The notes under the pieces were generated by a model. It did not search any database, was not told the origin of the DNA, and worked only from the letters and a program-made list of their open reading frames with translations. Of a DNA stretch of 64,000 nucleotides, positions 20,787 through 37,000 are shown piece by piece. The stretch lies in contig NC_092359.1 in NCBI RefSeq assembly GCF_030848805.1, positions 15,985,102-16,049,101 of the forward strand, written 5' to 3'. This DNA comes from Temnothorax longispinosus (taxonomy: Eukaryota > Arthropoda > Insecta > Hymenoptera > Formicidae). The stretch's first letter is position 1; the number at the start of each line of letters is the position of its first letter. The position numbers and the translations under genes are program-made.

Positions 20787-23700
20787 CTGTAATTTGCGAT
20801 AGATTCCAACACATGATTGTCGTTAATTATGTCAATCGTAACGATGGTGTTATACTTTCATTAGCTAACAATAAGCTAACATTTTTAGAAATAGGAAAAA
20901 ACGAGAATTTTCTTGCTAGTTTTCTCCATTCATTGATGTGCTCTCATTATGTTTTATTAGTTTTATTGTGAATTATTTATAGTATTAAGCAATTAAAAAT
21001 CAAACTGCCAACCTCGTACTCTTCGCTTTCGCCTCGGTTCTTCTGCTTCTTCAAAATATCCTCAAGTTTGTCGTACTCGTCTCTGAGACTCCATATTTCC
21101 CTACGCAGCTGCTCGTTCTCCCTGCGCAATTTCTTAATATCGTTTTGGCCTGAAATCACAACAGACTAAAATGTTTAGATGTAACAAGACCGCCGAGTGA
21201 GATATATTCTTTGCAGCAAAGAGATAAGCTGACATCTCGGTAGATTTGGCTCGCAATTTTTCTCGCGGAAATCACTTAATCACCATTCGGTGCGAGGACC
21301 AGCAACATACGGCTACTCACAATAGCGTTGCGTCTATCGAAACGATCGATCATTGGTCAACGCGGCAACAATCTCCGCCTGAGACGCCAGCCTCCTCTCT
21401 AACCCTGTGCGCCCTTTCGTGCGTCAAGAAGCCGGTGATAAATCACTAGAACCGGGCCTTCCAATTACTTAACTTTGCAGAAAGAGAGAGAGAGAGAGAG
21501 AAAGAGCGAGACGAATAAACTTCGCCATCCACGCGTATAACGCGTTAAATCTTTTCTGGGGGAAAGTCTATCACGATATAAACTCTCAGTATTCTTCCTG
21601 TAATAGAAATACCGAAAGCGTTTCGTGTATAGCATAGATACAAAGATAGGAATAGAAGGTAGCCGTTATGTATAGCTTTTGAAGCGTTAGTGATCTTTGA
21701 ACCCTCTATAATTAAATATCTTATCAGTCATCGATGTCTTGTCTTAGCCATGAGAGATAAAAATTTATTTGAAAATAGAGAAAATATTTTATACATATTC
21801 TATATAAAATCTTTCTTTTTGTATTACGTTTTGTACTTCTTACATGTGCTTCAGTTTTGGATCTTATATGTATTCTAGGATCATAAGCATGAGTTATGTA
21901 AAAATGTTACAAACTTTTAGATTTTTCAGAATACCTTTCTGATGTGACAAATTTTTAGTTTATTTTATATTCGTTCATTATAGGAGTATACTAGAATCAG
22001 TCAGGTTGAACGATGTATGCGGATGCAAGCTCCATTGTTGAAAACGAAGTCGATCGGTTTTTCTTTTTAAGCGTTAGTGATCTTCGACCCACCTAGATGC
22101 GAGTTAAGTTAAGTATCTCATCAGTCATCGGTGCCTCCTACTTCGATGATTAATGGGTTTATGCTTGGAGCGTGTTTTCCCAGCGCTTGAACTACGACCC
22201 GATCGCGGAAGTTTTCAGATAATTCAGCGATCTATACCGTTACAGGCTTTTTATTATGTTGTATACGCATAATACTTTTTCTTTTCAAACTCGACTAGCT
22301 AGTGTTTTAAACATTAGTTACTGAGAAAAAAAGTGAATCAAAAAGAAGAATAAAATCGAAGATTTATCTTTTGTATAATATAAAAAAATCTGTGAGATAA
22401 AATATTAGTAATATATTCTTTTCTATTTGTATTGCGCGGTACGCTTTATGTGCATCCGTTCTCATAATTTCCAGATTCCATAATTTATTTATAACGAATA
22501 GTTACATATAAATATCTAAATTTACACGCAAAATTACTGACGACTGTATAGATGAAACTGATGAAAGACGGGTTGGTTTGCAAAAGTTTTGACTATTTCT
22601 CTAATTAGCTCTTTTCATGGCACGAAATATTTTATTACGGCTCATTGATTTTTCTACGGTTATGCTCTCATAAAAGTTGCGTAAAAGCACTCGTGATAAC
22701 AGTTCTCTTAAGCCTAGGTAGTAAGTGCGCGTGTGCGTGTAACAAGAAAAGCCATGTGGTAAATCAGGATTTAAACCTGGCTTACCAGTCTGAAATTTAA
22801 ATAAATTAAATCCTTCTAGAGGTTCATAAATTCGGATTTTCCCTGTGGACACCGACGGCTATTTGGATGCTATTAAAACTTGGACCATTTATCTTCTGCA
22901 TGAGCTCTGTTTGAAAACGATATTTGTTCAAATATACTACAACCCACCACTGTTCTTTTTATCTGTGTCGATGATAAAGAATATTAAAACCATCCGATAC
23001 ATGTCAAACATTTTAATTTTGCGATTTATTTTGCATGGATCTTTGGAAACAATTGTTTTATAATAAATTTTTGAGGGGTAAATAGAGATGTGTTTACTGT
23101 CAATACGGAACATCTCGCGCTAAATCGAAAATGTTTTAATTAATTTTCGGCATTCATTTTTTTGTATAAGTAAAGTCTCACATGAAATTTATAAGTATTT
23201 TTGTCATTAGTCTATTTTGAAAATTTTAACTAAAGAAAAGTTGATTACTTGCCAAAAAGTTTGTCTTTAAAATAAGTATCCTGATAAGCTTATGATACTT
23301 ACGTAAAAAAAAATAAAATTACAGTCAACCGTACGTCTGAAACGGATTCGCCAACACGCATGGCATTTACGAGTGACGTATAAAAAGAACGAATATCACT
23401 GGCTTATAGATCTTACAAAATAACATAACGATTTTTTATTCGGGTGTAGGTAAGCTCGCTGGCGCGAATACGTGGATATTTTTAGCCGCGTGCAGAATAC
23501 CCTTCAATCAAGCATCAAAGCTGAATATTTGCGAGCAGCGACGTAATATGGCTCACTGAAAATGCTCTCGGCGACCGGTGTCCATTTTATTTTTGACAGT
23601 GTGATGATCATGACAGTTCGAGTTTCGTATGGGGTTATCAGTACACATACCCTGGAGCATAAATTTTTACCCGAATTTACGCGAATATCAGTTGTGATAT

Positions 23701-26700
23701 TCTACGTTATTCTACTTCGTGTTTCATACGATATATGTACAAAAGCGACATAAACTAAATTTAAAAGAAGCTCATCAATACGTATTATACACATTATATG
23801 TCACTTAATATCTATAATTTCTGCAAAAATTAAAGAGAAGTTAAATTATCTTAAATTTATTAAATCGTTTGAATAATGCTACATTTAGCATTAAATATAC
23901 TTGGTTTGACGCTTTCATAATTTAATATGAGAGTTATATTTGATATTAATATTCGATAAGAGTTAGATAATCACTCTTAGAATTAGATATAAAGTACCCA
24001 ATTAAAAATTTGGCTTTCTATTCTTAATCAATCTTGTGTCTCGTTCGTTAACATTCTATTACGGACACTAGACGAGAATATCTTCCTGCATGCATATTTT
24101 ATCATCTTTTTACATTATACTGCTCGTCAAGGTACGCTTCATTCTTTGCTCGTGAGAAGAGAGAAAGAGAGAAAAAGTTTTAATTATTCCTGTTCAAACA
24201 CGTACCGGGAAAGTTTAATCACTCGGCACTGTCGGCATCGTGTTCGTCCTTATTCCATCGCGTGGAATCCTCTGCGCCTTTAAAAGTAGCGTCGGTCCGG
24301 TATTTCTCACGAAGGACCGACATTAATTAATCCTGACAGTTAAAAAGACCGGACTGTCCTCTTCGCATTCTGGTCGCATCGCCTTTCGAGAGGCGAAGTA
24401 CACAAATGTTCCTGTACATGTACATACAAACTCGTGGATCTGCGTTTTTGAGAAAAGAAAGAAAAGGAAAGCAAAATTGCATAGAGACGGGAAAGAGAGC
24501 GAGCGTACGAGCCTCGCTTCGCGTCGACTTCGTCGGTCTCCTTTCGTTTGCTGTGGGCGTTTTCGCCGCGAAGGTGATCAAAGCAGCTACGAAATACATA
24601 TTTGGTTTTGCCAACTCGCCGTGTTCCTATCAGCAGGCCGGAATTTCTTCTGGCTCTTTGAAAAGTGGAAATTGCGTCCCCGGTCGACGAGAACGAGCGC
24701 AAACGAACTCGGAGGAAATATTCCCGGGGTTCGCTTTTCACTCTTGATGCCGCCTCTCTGCGACTGTGTTACTTTGAAGCGAGACGATCTTTGCGAATAC
24801 GAGAAATCGCACGGTCATAGGCGTTCGATTGATCTCGCAGAAAACTCCGCGCGTTTGTTTACACGTGTATTCGTATGATCGACTCTGCTAACGAGTCGAT
24901 GAGAAGCGAGTGAAATGAAGCGTATTGCTTGAATCTCATGAATTTAACGCAGTGTAGTAATAAAATATGCCAACGGCACATAAAGAAGAGAAAAAAATAA
25001 AGCACTGATATAATGAACATGATGAAATTTTAGTATAATCGTTATGTTGCATTCCGAAGAAATAACAAGATCATTATCCAGTCAAATAAGCATTTCTAGT
25101 CGTATCTTTGCCCAATTTAACGACACGAATCAGCGTCGGGTTATTTGGCATGACGGAATAATTGTCGCGTTTACATTTCTCATGAAACACGTATGTTTAG
25201 TGATTCACAGTCGACGATAAACGTGGTCGTAGTCGAGTGTTAATTCATGCCGCTGGCAGTAAACCAGAATGGCCGTTAAAGCGTTCTTTAAGTCGGAGGG
25301 AATGTCACCGAGTCGAAGTATAAAGCGCATAATTTTGCAATTCTTGCGGCAATTATCTTTAAATCGTCCCAACGAATTATACAGTTATTTCTCATAGAAG
25401 AGTTGTATATTTTCTCAACTGAAAATTGTGTTTCGTGGATTCATCTATGAGCTATATCTTTCTGTAACATTTATGCGTGATCGACGTACAAAATGTTGTT
25501 ATATTATTACAGTAATATACAGAGAAAGCTTTCTTACTAGCATGTAGAAAAAATAAATATAATTACGTGCTGTTAGGTTTTAATCTTTTTTATCATCTTC
25601 GTTATGAGAACCATTTTCAGAGGTATTGGTTTTGTAATTTTGGGGTTTAAAGTTTTAACGCAATATAACTTCTCGACTCAGTGTCATTTCACGATGGGGA
25701 CCGCTGGAAACGTCACTCTGCAGAGACTGCGTCTAGACCAGGTAATCTAGATCGACAGCTCGTCGCGTTAACTAACACTTCATTTAAGGTTCCAGCAAGC
25801 TATGTAGCTACGAAGCGTGGTCCTTCTGGATATAATCGAACGTGACACGACCGTCCATCCGTCGGCTGCCAGAGCGCGCCCGAATTAGATCGCGCCAATA
25901 TCCCAAGTAAATTATCGCTAACAGACCGCCGTTGTAATACTGAGAGCCGAAGTAACTTCTCGCGAACAAGCCCCGGCGGCTATATGGAAAGTTAAGTTCA
26001 CCGGAAGGTCCTTTTTACGAGACGAAAGTCAATATCTGGCATTTTTCCCCATTTTTAACGAGAACATACGATTTTTTCATGCCAACAGAAATGATCTTGT
26101 AGGCGGAATATGAATTCAGTGTATGAATTCTTATATGTATATTGTATGTTGTAATTCATAAATGCGAATTAAAATGTTTAACATATGTGTGTAATTTTTT
26201 ATAATGTTCTGGTCTTCTAAATTAACTGAGGATACAGGGCTTAAATTACATCTTCTAGACTCAATTTGTCGAAGCTGTTTAATTCTTATAGAATTAAAGA
26301 ATTTCGTAATTATTGTTCTAGTAATGCTATTTTAAAAATGATCATCTCTTGTAATTTATTTATAGATATTTTAATATCTGTAAATAAGTGGTCGAATATT
26401 CTGAGATATTTTATGTAATTAGACATATTTTTTCATATAATGTAATAGCTTATATATATCAATCATATAAAAATATGATTGAGAAAACTCGAAGTATATT
26501 TGTTTCCAAATGATTCCAATTAACTTGTTGTCGTCTTATATCTTCCACCGTGTTAAATTCGATGAAACCGGTCGCGATCAGGCCGATCGATCTTTCTTTT
26601 TAAAGAGAATACATTAATATTCGATGACTGCGATGGTAGAACCGCCTCATAAATATTTGACCCTTTCGTCTCGATATCTTTTTTTTCTTCTCTCGAGATT

Positions 26701-29700
26701 CAATCTGGCGCCTCACGAGAGGTGTTAAGAACCGATCTAATGAAGGTGCGCATCGAAACATGCGGGCCTTCGTTTTCGAGAATTGCCGTCTGAGATCGTA
26801 TATATGCAAACAGAGGTTGGAGCAAAATGACGCCTTAGACTCATTTATTCTTGACGATGACTGATTTCCTTGTCGATCGAAAGTAATAGTAGATACGTGT
26901 GAATATTATTTTCATAATTTATTATTATTATATTAGAATAAAAAATAATTTATTAAAATTAACTTTTTATATGAAAGAGTAATAAATAAAAAGTTTTTAA
27001 AGAGAGTAATAAATAAAAGTTTTTAAAGATTCTTTTAGATTACAATAAGTGCTCTTTAGATACTTTAAGAAAACCTAAAAGAATCTTTTTAGGTTTTTCA
27101 AAAAGAATGTTAAGGTCTATTTCTTATAAATTCTTTCTTTGTTAAAAAGATCAAATTTTTTTCACAAATTATGTTTATCACTTTTGATTGAGCAGCTTGG
27201 CGCCTTTAGACTCCGGACCTCGCGAGTTTATAACTAAATGCAGTATTGTATATGCAAGAGTATCGCCACGGGGCAGCCGTACCATTGACAGAATGACGAA
27301 CGTCCCAGGTAGTCACCGGTTACACCGAGGGCTCGTAAATCAGGAGATATTTTCCATTTCGATGTCCAGGGAGGCGTTATTTTTTTGTTATTTTTTGTTC
27401 TTTTCTTTTTTTGTACAAACATAATGCCACTACCATGGCAAGGCGCGCGGAAACCGCTGCTAAAAATGACGTTACAACGTTGCGAAAGCGTTCTGCGAAA
27501 CGAGATCCGCGCGTCAACTCTGCGTTGGCGGAATGGTATTTTTTTTCCTCGCTGCGTATGTCACGGCTTATCGGCAAACTACCCTCCCGAGGTTAATCGA
27601 ACCCAGGCAGGTCGAGATAGCGCGTTTGTGAACTCGATGGATGAAAGCCGCTTCGGACAAGGATGATTTGTGCCGCGATAAAGCTCCATTAACTAAGAGC
27701 AGATTTTTAAAGCGCAAAATCAGGGTATCGACATACTATATTTCATAAACTATAATTGGAGGTACCTTTTTATTCGAATTAAATTAAAGAATAGATTCGA
27801 ATCAAGTTAATTTGTTGGTTATTTGGATATTAATATATGAATGTAATCTTAATAAAATAAACATTTTTTGAAAACAAAATAGGTAATAAAACTTGTGATT
27901 CAAAAACGAGGCTGTTAAAAGCCAAAGATCATTGATTATCGAACTGATTATCGCATTGTCAGTAAGATTGATATTACTACTCTGCGTTAATTAGATACCA
28001 GATAAAATATTTTCCATAGGCTTTACCAAGAAGTTTTTTTTTTAGAATTCCAATAATTTTCTAGCCGTTAGATATATAAACAATTTATAATGCTTTCTTC
28101 TTTTATGAACTCCAGAGATTCTCTATTGACTAATTAGCACGTTGCACAACATTGGTGCATTTTACGCATGTCTAGAACAAGTCGGAGGCACATCAAACAT
28201 GCACAAATGTACCATCGATTGATTGACATAGATATATACTATAGGTACAATGAACACCGTCGAAATAAGCGGTCGTTGTTTATAGTTTCGTCCAGTCGAC
28301 GGACACCTACGAGGTGTTCCCGCGTATACGCGTTTTATAGCCACTAGAATTCTGACAGAGCTGAATTATCGCCGAGGCGTGTCGTGTGTGTATATATACA
28401 TATGTATGCATGCGTGACTATGTAGATATAGACATATCCCACGGGTGTATTCCTGGACACGTAGAGTTCCATAGAATATCCGATGACATCGTTACTAGAC
28501 AGCAACGGCTCACATTCCGACCAACTCTATACGATCTTGTCAAAATATCCACTTGCATGTCTCTAAATAATTACTATCCGGCAGTATTTTTAACGTTCGT
28601 CCGTTGCCCTCGTCTAGATTCGTTTAGATTTCGCCGGAAATGCGGCGTGACGTCAAGAATATGTTTATAAAGTGTCATGTACAGCGTTAACTCGCGACGG
28701 AACCGTCTCGCCGTCGTTTGATTCTCGTTCAATTTAGGGTTGGAATTATTCATAATTCGATGTTCTCGATATGTATCTTTAAACTATAATATTATTGCAC
28801 TTTTATTGTAAATTTGTATGGATTTAATATATCCGAATATTAAAATGATATTTAATATCGCAAAATTTGAAAATTTGCGACAGATAAATCGATGCTTTTA
28901 TTGTTAGTTTCTAGAATTACTTTTTATGCATTTTAACTGCTCGTTGATGATCTTGTCTACTCGGAGAAAATATAAAATTGAAATATGGATAAACTCTCTC
29001 TCTCTCTCTCTCTCTCTCAAACACAATTCTTCAATTAAATTTTTTTCAATTTGCAATAGGATATGTTTTGCTTCAATATGTATTTTGCTTTAACATTCAA
29101 TTGTCATATATATACAACTGTGGTAAGTTGTAAGTTTGTATAGTGTTCGAGAAACTATTAGCCGTGTGCAACATATAGTAACAGTACGAATACCTCGAGG
29201 TTAAATAATTCCGACCCGGGTAGTTCGGTAAAATTTGCGGTTTGCTTCTCGGCAACAATGGAGCCACAAAATCTGAAATTTATACGAGCAGGTTTAGAAG
29301 TTTCACTTTAGTGGGTACTTTCGGAACTGTAGGCTGAGGAAGGTAGGATCGACCTGGTGTTTTCATCTCTCGCTCGCGCGAAAGTTTCGGTGCAGGTGTT
29401 TGCATCCGCCGATGCATACGATCGTGCATTTTGCGTGCGCGTCCTCGTTCGAGCATTCGAAAAGTACGGAAACTTGAGCACCTCGCTTTGTGAACCTGAC
29501 GACAACGTTTTCCTTCACGACATGGTAGATTTTTATGAAAGCCCCTGGCTGCAAGGTGTCTCGTGACACTTTCCCAGAAACAGAAACAACAACGTCTGTA
29601 TGTTACAGCGAGCTTGCGTTTTCTCGTCTTTCGCGCTTTCAGTTTCCCGTCTCACCGCTTTTTTTTCATCCCAACGCGAGAATACAGGCTGCATCAAAAG

Positions 29701-30975
29701 TCATAAATGTTTATTTGTCGCTTTTAATTGAAATACTATTTGCATTTCTGATTTATCGATATTTTTTTATCTGCAATGAAGACTTTTTTTAACATTTTAA
29801 TTCTCAATATCAAATATTTTAAAAATTAATTAAAATGTCAAGCCTATATTTAAAATTGATTAAAAACAGATTTTATCACTCAACGGTGAATCACTCCATT
29901 AGGCATTTTTCTGAGATATACTTCATTTGCTCGGTTTAAAAGAAAACAATCTCAATTATCGGAATGCATTATACATGCAGCGAGTAAGTGAACATGGTCT
30001 AACGTTTCGCAATAAATCGTGCGTTACTTCGCAACGTTAGCAAAAATAGTACAGCTTTGTTGGCTTAACCTCATCCCGTTGAGGAGATTGTTAGCAATGC
30101 ATTGCTTTTGTTTGTTTATTCTAATTTACATAATAACCTTGACCAAACAAATAAGAAATTATTTTTAAATTTACGCGATAAAATCATCTTATTATTATTT
30201 CATTAATTACACGCGTCTTGAAATATAATTTTTATTATTTTTTTTCAACATATTTCTTCTTGATATCTCCTTAATTTCTTCTTATAAATTCTTTTGTCTT
30301 GGAACAAATCTACTCACTATCGTCAGTATCGTCATCCATTTTTCTCGTGCGGCTTCCCCTGAACAGCAGCGGAACTAGAAGACTGAATAGTGACATCAGT
30401 TTTATTTCTGAAGCACTTGCACTATTATATCACTTCATTTGCATTATTTCACTAGATTATGTAATATATTATTACGCACAAATAATATTTTTATCCACTA
30501 CTCTCTCTTATAAGGTCACAAACTTTCTTATCCCGAAGTAATTGCCCACCATAACATTGCAAAGCTCTGAAATAAATCTCGATAATTACGAGCGAAATCG
30601 CTTAACGTAATGTAACAGTCCGAATTCAATGATACACGGAGAATAAGTTTTCACATAATTATATTATCTGCTTTTCTGAATTTTAAACAAATTTTCCGTC
30701 ACTGCTCGTTGTCGTGTTGCAATAGTCTTCGTGCGAGACTCCGCGAGCGTAATCGGAAAACAGTAGTCGACTGCACATCCCCACCGTAAAATCTCGTGTC
30801 TCTGCGAGAGAAGCGAGTTTTGAGCGTGTCGCGTGCCCGGGATTACTTTCGCGTCTCGGCGCTTATTGTTAGTCAAGATCGCATTGTCAACTTGGGTTTC
30901 TGAGAATCTCGCGGATGCGCTCCCCGCCACGGTGCGCGGCGTGTCGGAGTTCTTGGCTAATTTTGCTAGTGAAGG

Positions 30976-31021
<46 letters not shown>

Positions 31022-34000
31022 TATACCTATACATAGAGAGAGAGAGAGCGAGAGAATCTTACATGTGTTTTCACAATAACTGCAAGTTCATCGTGCCATG
31101 TAAACGCACATGTTTTCGCCGGCATATATATTATGCTGTATGCATCTGCATAGTATACTACTTCGGTAACAGTATTAAGGTCGATATTGGATACCATGGC
31201 TTGTATTAATTACAATCTTATCATCAAAACATAGAATGCCCGTATAATAATCAATTTTAATAACCATAGAGTCTTCGATTAGCCGGAAGTTTTTTATCGA
31301 GAAAATATCGAGGAAGATTTTTGTCGCGATTGTTTAATGTTTATAATTAATTTAACTATAATATATTTGTATATGACTAAAATATTTTATAACATTGATG
31401 AATCTTGATAATGAAGTAAGATATATATTTGCTGCTGTCCATATAACTAAGCGACATAGCATGGAATCCTAAAAATATAATCTCACATATTTGATAAATT
31501 ACTACAATATCTCCCTACACGTAGCGACTGCGCTTTTCGCAGTAAGTAATAGCGATGAATCTTATTTTACAAGTAATACGTATTTATATGGGTAGCGAAT
31601 TAATGATGAACACGCAAGATCAAGTTTTAATTCCTGCCTCTGGTAGCCAGGAATGTGTCGCACACTCAGGCAAAACCGTTTGAGAAGTCCAACGATCTCA
31701 TAAAGTTACTCCGGCTGGTGTTATAAAACTCGTTTTTGACTGGCTTCGGGATTCAATATCGCTGCGAGAGTGATAATACGGCCGTCTTCGCGAATGTGTC
31801 TAGCACGTCGTCCTTTATGAGGACTCTCGCTCGCGGAAGAATTCCTTGCCGCGCGAACCGTTATGACAAACTGATATCTCCCTGCAGCTATTGCGAGGCA
31901 GCTATAGCGAAGGCCCACGTAGATTCTATCAGTGAAAATCGCATCTACTTGTGTGCGCCGTAGACATTATCGCGCTTCCCTTTTTACGATGAAGGGTTGG
32001 GCGACAAGCAGATGAGGTTGGGAGGGAGCAGGGTGTATTAAAAACTTTTTTCATAAAATATCTTATGCGAAGTAAGTACCACGGTAGAAAGGAAAGAGAG
32101 ACAGAAAGAGACCCTTTGCTAGTCTCGTTCACGTTAATGACGTTTCCCGAATTTAAACGCTCGCTTATTCGACATCTACCGCCTCTGTTGTTCTGGTCGT
32201 TGTTGGAGTACATCGCGAATTGCATTTTAAAATTTTCAACGCTGAAGCATTAAGTATATTGTTTCTTAAGTATGTCTCTTGTGTAACATCATGTATATGC
32301 CAGACGTTTTTAAAATTGTATTAAGAAAAATCGGAATTATCTTTAATTTCGAAGCATTCATCTCTGTTTTATAATTGATTCAACTTAACAAACGGAGAAA
32401 ATTTAAAGGATTTTGACAATTTAAGTTGCATGACAAATGAACGATAAAATCTTTTTGACGTGAACAATCGTCTATAGACAGAGATGCAAGCTTCTTTTTT
32501 ATTTGTGACTAATAAAACTTAGCGGTGGCTAAATCATTATGAGTGGATAAAAGAAAAAAAAAACATTAGAGAGTCATTAAAAAGATGCTCGGTTGGATAG
32601 CAATTAAGAATCAAAAGATTTAACTATCTTAGAAACTCTTAAACGAGTTCGTACCAGAATTCCGCGACGAAGAAGAGTACGAGCTTTCCTTCTCTTCGCG
32701 TCTCATCGGCCTGCACGAGTCTCTTCTCTGCATCATGCCCGTGTCCCGCTCCTTCCATTTCTGTGCGCGCCACGGAGCTTCACTCATGTGATAACCTTAC
32801 CGAGGGGGATTGACCCCCCGGTTTCGCGGCCCCACCGTGACCTCGTCAGATCAACAGCGAATTCGCATTACCTACGTATACGCATGCCCGTCTCTCTAAT
32901 GGAGTCACGCGCCCTCGAATGATGGGGGTCATTTCGTCGATCGAGTCATTAAATAATCCATCAGCGTTTCATCAACAAATAGCCGTTGCTGGTTAACGGC
33001 GCGTCTGAATAACCTCATCCTTCACGGGCTTATTCCAGGAAAGACCCGTTTCTCGAAGTAGCCGGTTCTTATTTTTATGACCAGCCTGTCAGTTAACTGC
33101 ATTGACATCGCGCAACAATATTTGCTGCTCTTTTCTTCTCCATCGGGCCGAGTGCTTTCCATGACAACGTACTTCTCATGCTGCGATGTTCCGTACTGTG
33201 CGAACGATGTTTTGTTTTTTAATATCGCGTAAGGAAATAACAGATGTTATTATATATAAACTGATGTTATTATATTTAAGATAATTAAGATTTAATTTTA
33301 ATTGCGGTATACTTTTTTGTTAAAAAAGCTCTCGCGATTCAATTGAGGTATTATTTTTAAGTAGGATGTCGGTTTAAAACACGATGATGCCACTACTAAC
33401 AGTCACAGTGAAGATCTCCTCCATAAAACTGGTCGATCATATTTTTTATTAGCATGACAAAGCACAGTTTGGATTCCTCAAATGTTCTTACTCATCCTCA
33501 TATTTCTTCGCGCGAATTTGCCGCGCACTTCATACAAGCTACAAATTCTTCGTCACAGTTCTATCTTCAGTTTCGACGTCTTTCTCTTCCTCGTTACGTA
33601 ACACCGAGATGCGCTTCTCCGCCAGATGTGCGTCTCCGCGCGACGACGTCGCGACGCCGAGGCCCGACATATCACATTTGAAGTTCCGAACGGTGACGAA
33701 CATCGGTGCATCGAGCCGCTTCCGGACTGGTCCCCTGTTTCCGGAATCCCGCGCTCCGCGAGTTTGACAGTTTCCGCGAGCCGCGAAAAGCGTGCCGGCC
33801 GTTTAGAGTCACCGGGCGAAACTAGTCGACGCGTGGCTACATCACTGCGGCAGTCTTTATCCCTACCGCGAGCTACCTCTTCTTCGTCCGCTTCTTCATC
33901 GCGCGTCACGAAACCACCGACGCAGGTCTCTCTTTCTCTATCTCTCTTTCTCGCCCTCGCGACTATTTTAAATCCTTTGTAGTCCCTCGTGGTCTCGCGA

Positions 34001-37000
34001 CGCCAGGAGTGTATCGCCGCGCTGGAGCGCGTGCATTTCTTTCTCAAAATAGAGGATTCTTGATTGACACGAGGAATAATATACATAAAAATATTTTGAC
34101 AAAGTATTATTTTATGATTTCAAGAAATTATATGTTATGATCGTAAAATGCTAAATAATATAAATTTAATTTTTTTTAATTATTAATAAAAAATATACTT
34201 TTATATGTTTTGCGGAATATCAGTTTTTGGGAAAATTTACGCAGTATATATATAAATTCAGAATATTTTTATTAAGTTTTCGGATATATAAAAGTTTCCA
34301 TTTCATTTAACAAGTCTATTAGTTGACCCAAGTGTTCCGGCACTGATCAGCGTCATTATACCTTTTGATGCTATTTTAGAAACGTCGCCGGAGGCGGTCT
34401 TATAAATTTCGCTATATTATTATCCGCCTTGACCGCGATATTACGTAAAAGCTATAGTTTTGACCGAGAAAAAGACCTCTTTCCCTGACAAGTCCACATA
34501 TTATTCGAGTTTATGTGTTTGCATTCATTGTAAAGCTGCACATGTACATACACTAAACATGTCGATGGTATTGCCGTTTAAACTATACAATGTTATATAT
34601 ATAAACATAGGTTTTTTTAGCGATTACATTTTCAAACGCATTTTTGGCTTCGTCTACTTCCTTCGACGATTTATTTTCCACGATTTAATATCGTTTGTCA
34701 TGAAAAGTGGCATTGTCAGTTCTTGTGTTTAACATCATCAGTTTTGAAGTCCGACAGTGGCGCGATATTTTTGATATTGAAGAAATTCGGTGTCGGTGCG
34801 AACCCAGGCGATGATAAATTGTTCATTAGACTGGCGCCGTTTCTTCACGCGGCGATGTAATCTATCAAGAGGTTGAAAAAGGACTCAAAATAATCTCCGA
34901 GCTTGACGTAGGTGGCATCTGGTTTTCCCATCGAGCGAGCATGAGACGGAAGCAGAAAAGAAAGAGTCCAAGAACCGGTAGATTGATCCAACAACTCACT
35001 TTGAACCCTCTCGGCGTGCTGTCAGTTTTTCTAATCGTGAAGGATTTTCTTCGCACGCCACTTGAATGCACCATGATAATCCGGCTGCATAATGCGTCGG
35101 AAGGGACAAAAAAAGCTCGTGAGACGCTATCTTGATTCGACGAGAGTGTCAAGTATACTTTTACTGTTTGTATGTACTGATGGGTGGTCCTAAACCGTTC
35201 CTAATTTTTATCTTGTAATTATACAAATGTAACTATATGATATTTAAAATTTGTAATTAGTTTTTGAAATAAATAATAACAAAATTTAAGAAAGATGTTT
35301 AAAAGTACTTAAAAGATTTTTTATATGCATAATATAATATAATATATTATAAATAGATTTGCACGTTTAATTTTACCGCCATTTTAATTAAAAAATCATC
35401 AATGAATAATACAACTACAATATTTGTGAAAATAATGTTAGCTACGAGAAGCTATAAAATAATTTTGATTACTATTTGGTAGCATCAGATATTTCAAAGT
35501 AACGCATTTATTGCCTATAATACCTTTAGCATACTCATTTATTTATGCTTGATTCAAACGTTTATTAATATGTTGACGTAGTTCAAAATTTTTGAGTTAC
35601 TGATTACTTCATGATGGGAGACTAAAAGGTCGAGATCGGTTTGACGTTTCAAGTTTCAACAGTATTACGTAGGATAATAGAATAAGTTGAGCTTTTCGGA
35701 GTCTGTACAGCGTCGACATCTGGATCCCGAGTTCTAAGAGAACAAACGCCACCCCGGAATATTTTGCCAAAACAAAGCTTTTCTTGGCTCCTCGGGTAAA
35801 TAAATCTCGAGGAAATCACGTAGACGCGCGATTCATGCGCCGTCATTCAGATTTTTTACATCAACGTCGCACTCACTCGCACAGTCGGCACATCCGTTCA
35901 ATTTCATTTCTGAATTATAATCGAGGTATAATAGGCAAAAGTTGTAATATATATATATATATATATACCCACCATTGTTAATTGAGCTTCCTTGAAGAAA
36001 TGCGATTAATTAAGCAGTCAATTTCAACAGACTCTTGCGAGCGTTTCCATATTAGAATCCTCAATAGTCCGATAATTGGCCGAGAGTTTCACTTTTAGAC
36101 GATTAAATCCTTTCCTATTAACTCTTATTGTTCGACTTGTAACTTCATTTCTAACTTTCTTCAATTTATAAATTTATATTAATTAACTTAATCAGTCGCG
36201 TGGATTCGTCGTTGTCGCACGTTTAGTCGCAGCAAATCACTGGTAAAGTTCTCTCCTTTCTCTTGACTTATCAGGACACTACTTTTACCGCTTGTCAAAA
36301 TAAAGTGATATCGTACGAAGAAAGCAAACGTTTCTTTGAAAAAATGGAGCACGAATACGCTTGGCGTCATCTCGGGCGCACTCGGGCGCATTTAGCAACT
36401 GAGTCAAGTCTGCTGGATCGAGACCGCCGGTACTAGAAACTGTACTATTCGCTTACCCGACTGGACAAATTCAGTGTGCAGGCCAGGCCTCGAAAATAGT
36501 TCGCAGCAAGTTCGTACGGCGACTTCAATCTGATGTATGCACGTGTCTATTTGTAGATGACCGCGGCGCGATGCAATTTACCAGATCTGCTATAGTCGCG
36601 CAATAAAATTCCCCGTGATTATCGCGTACGAAATGTATTTGACTTTTTGTTTGATACCATCCGTAATGATGAATTTATAATTAAAGGGATGGTAGTGAGA
36701 TTCGCGAGATTAATGGTGTCCATTTAAAACGTTCTCCAATTTCAGAGAACACAATTGCACCGAGCGAGTTTATTAAAACATCTGCCCGTAAAGCACAAAA
36801 GTACTCAAATAATTAATTCCACAATGTATCTGTAAGGGAAAGAAAGAGCTCTCTCTAGAGAGAGGCAGAAAAAGAGCGATAACTTGTACAAGAGTGGTCG
36901 AATTAAATTTTGATGACATATTCTTTGATAAATTTAGGATCAATTTTTTTTATTGAAAACGTCATGAAACTTTGTATATCGTCAAGGTATTAGCTTCTTT

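Noticed and set aside
33553..34086. Opposing 177- and 118-codon frames
   Set aside because: Both strands are open because of CpG-rich composition; Arg-rich translations without any domain. More likely a regulatory CpG island in intron 1.
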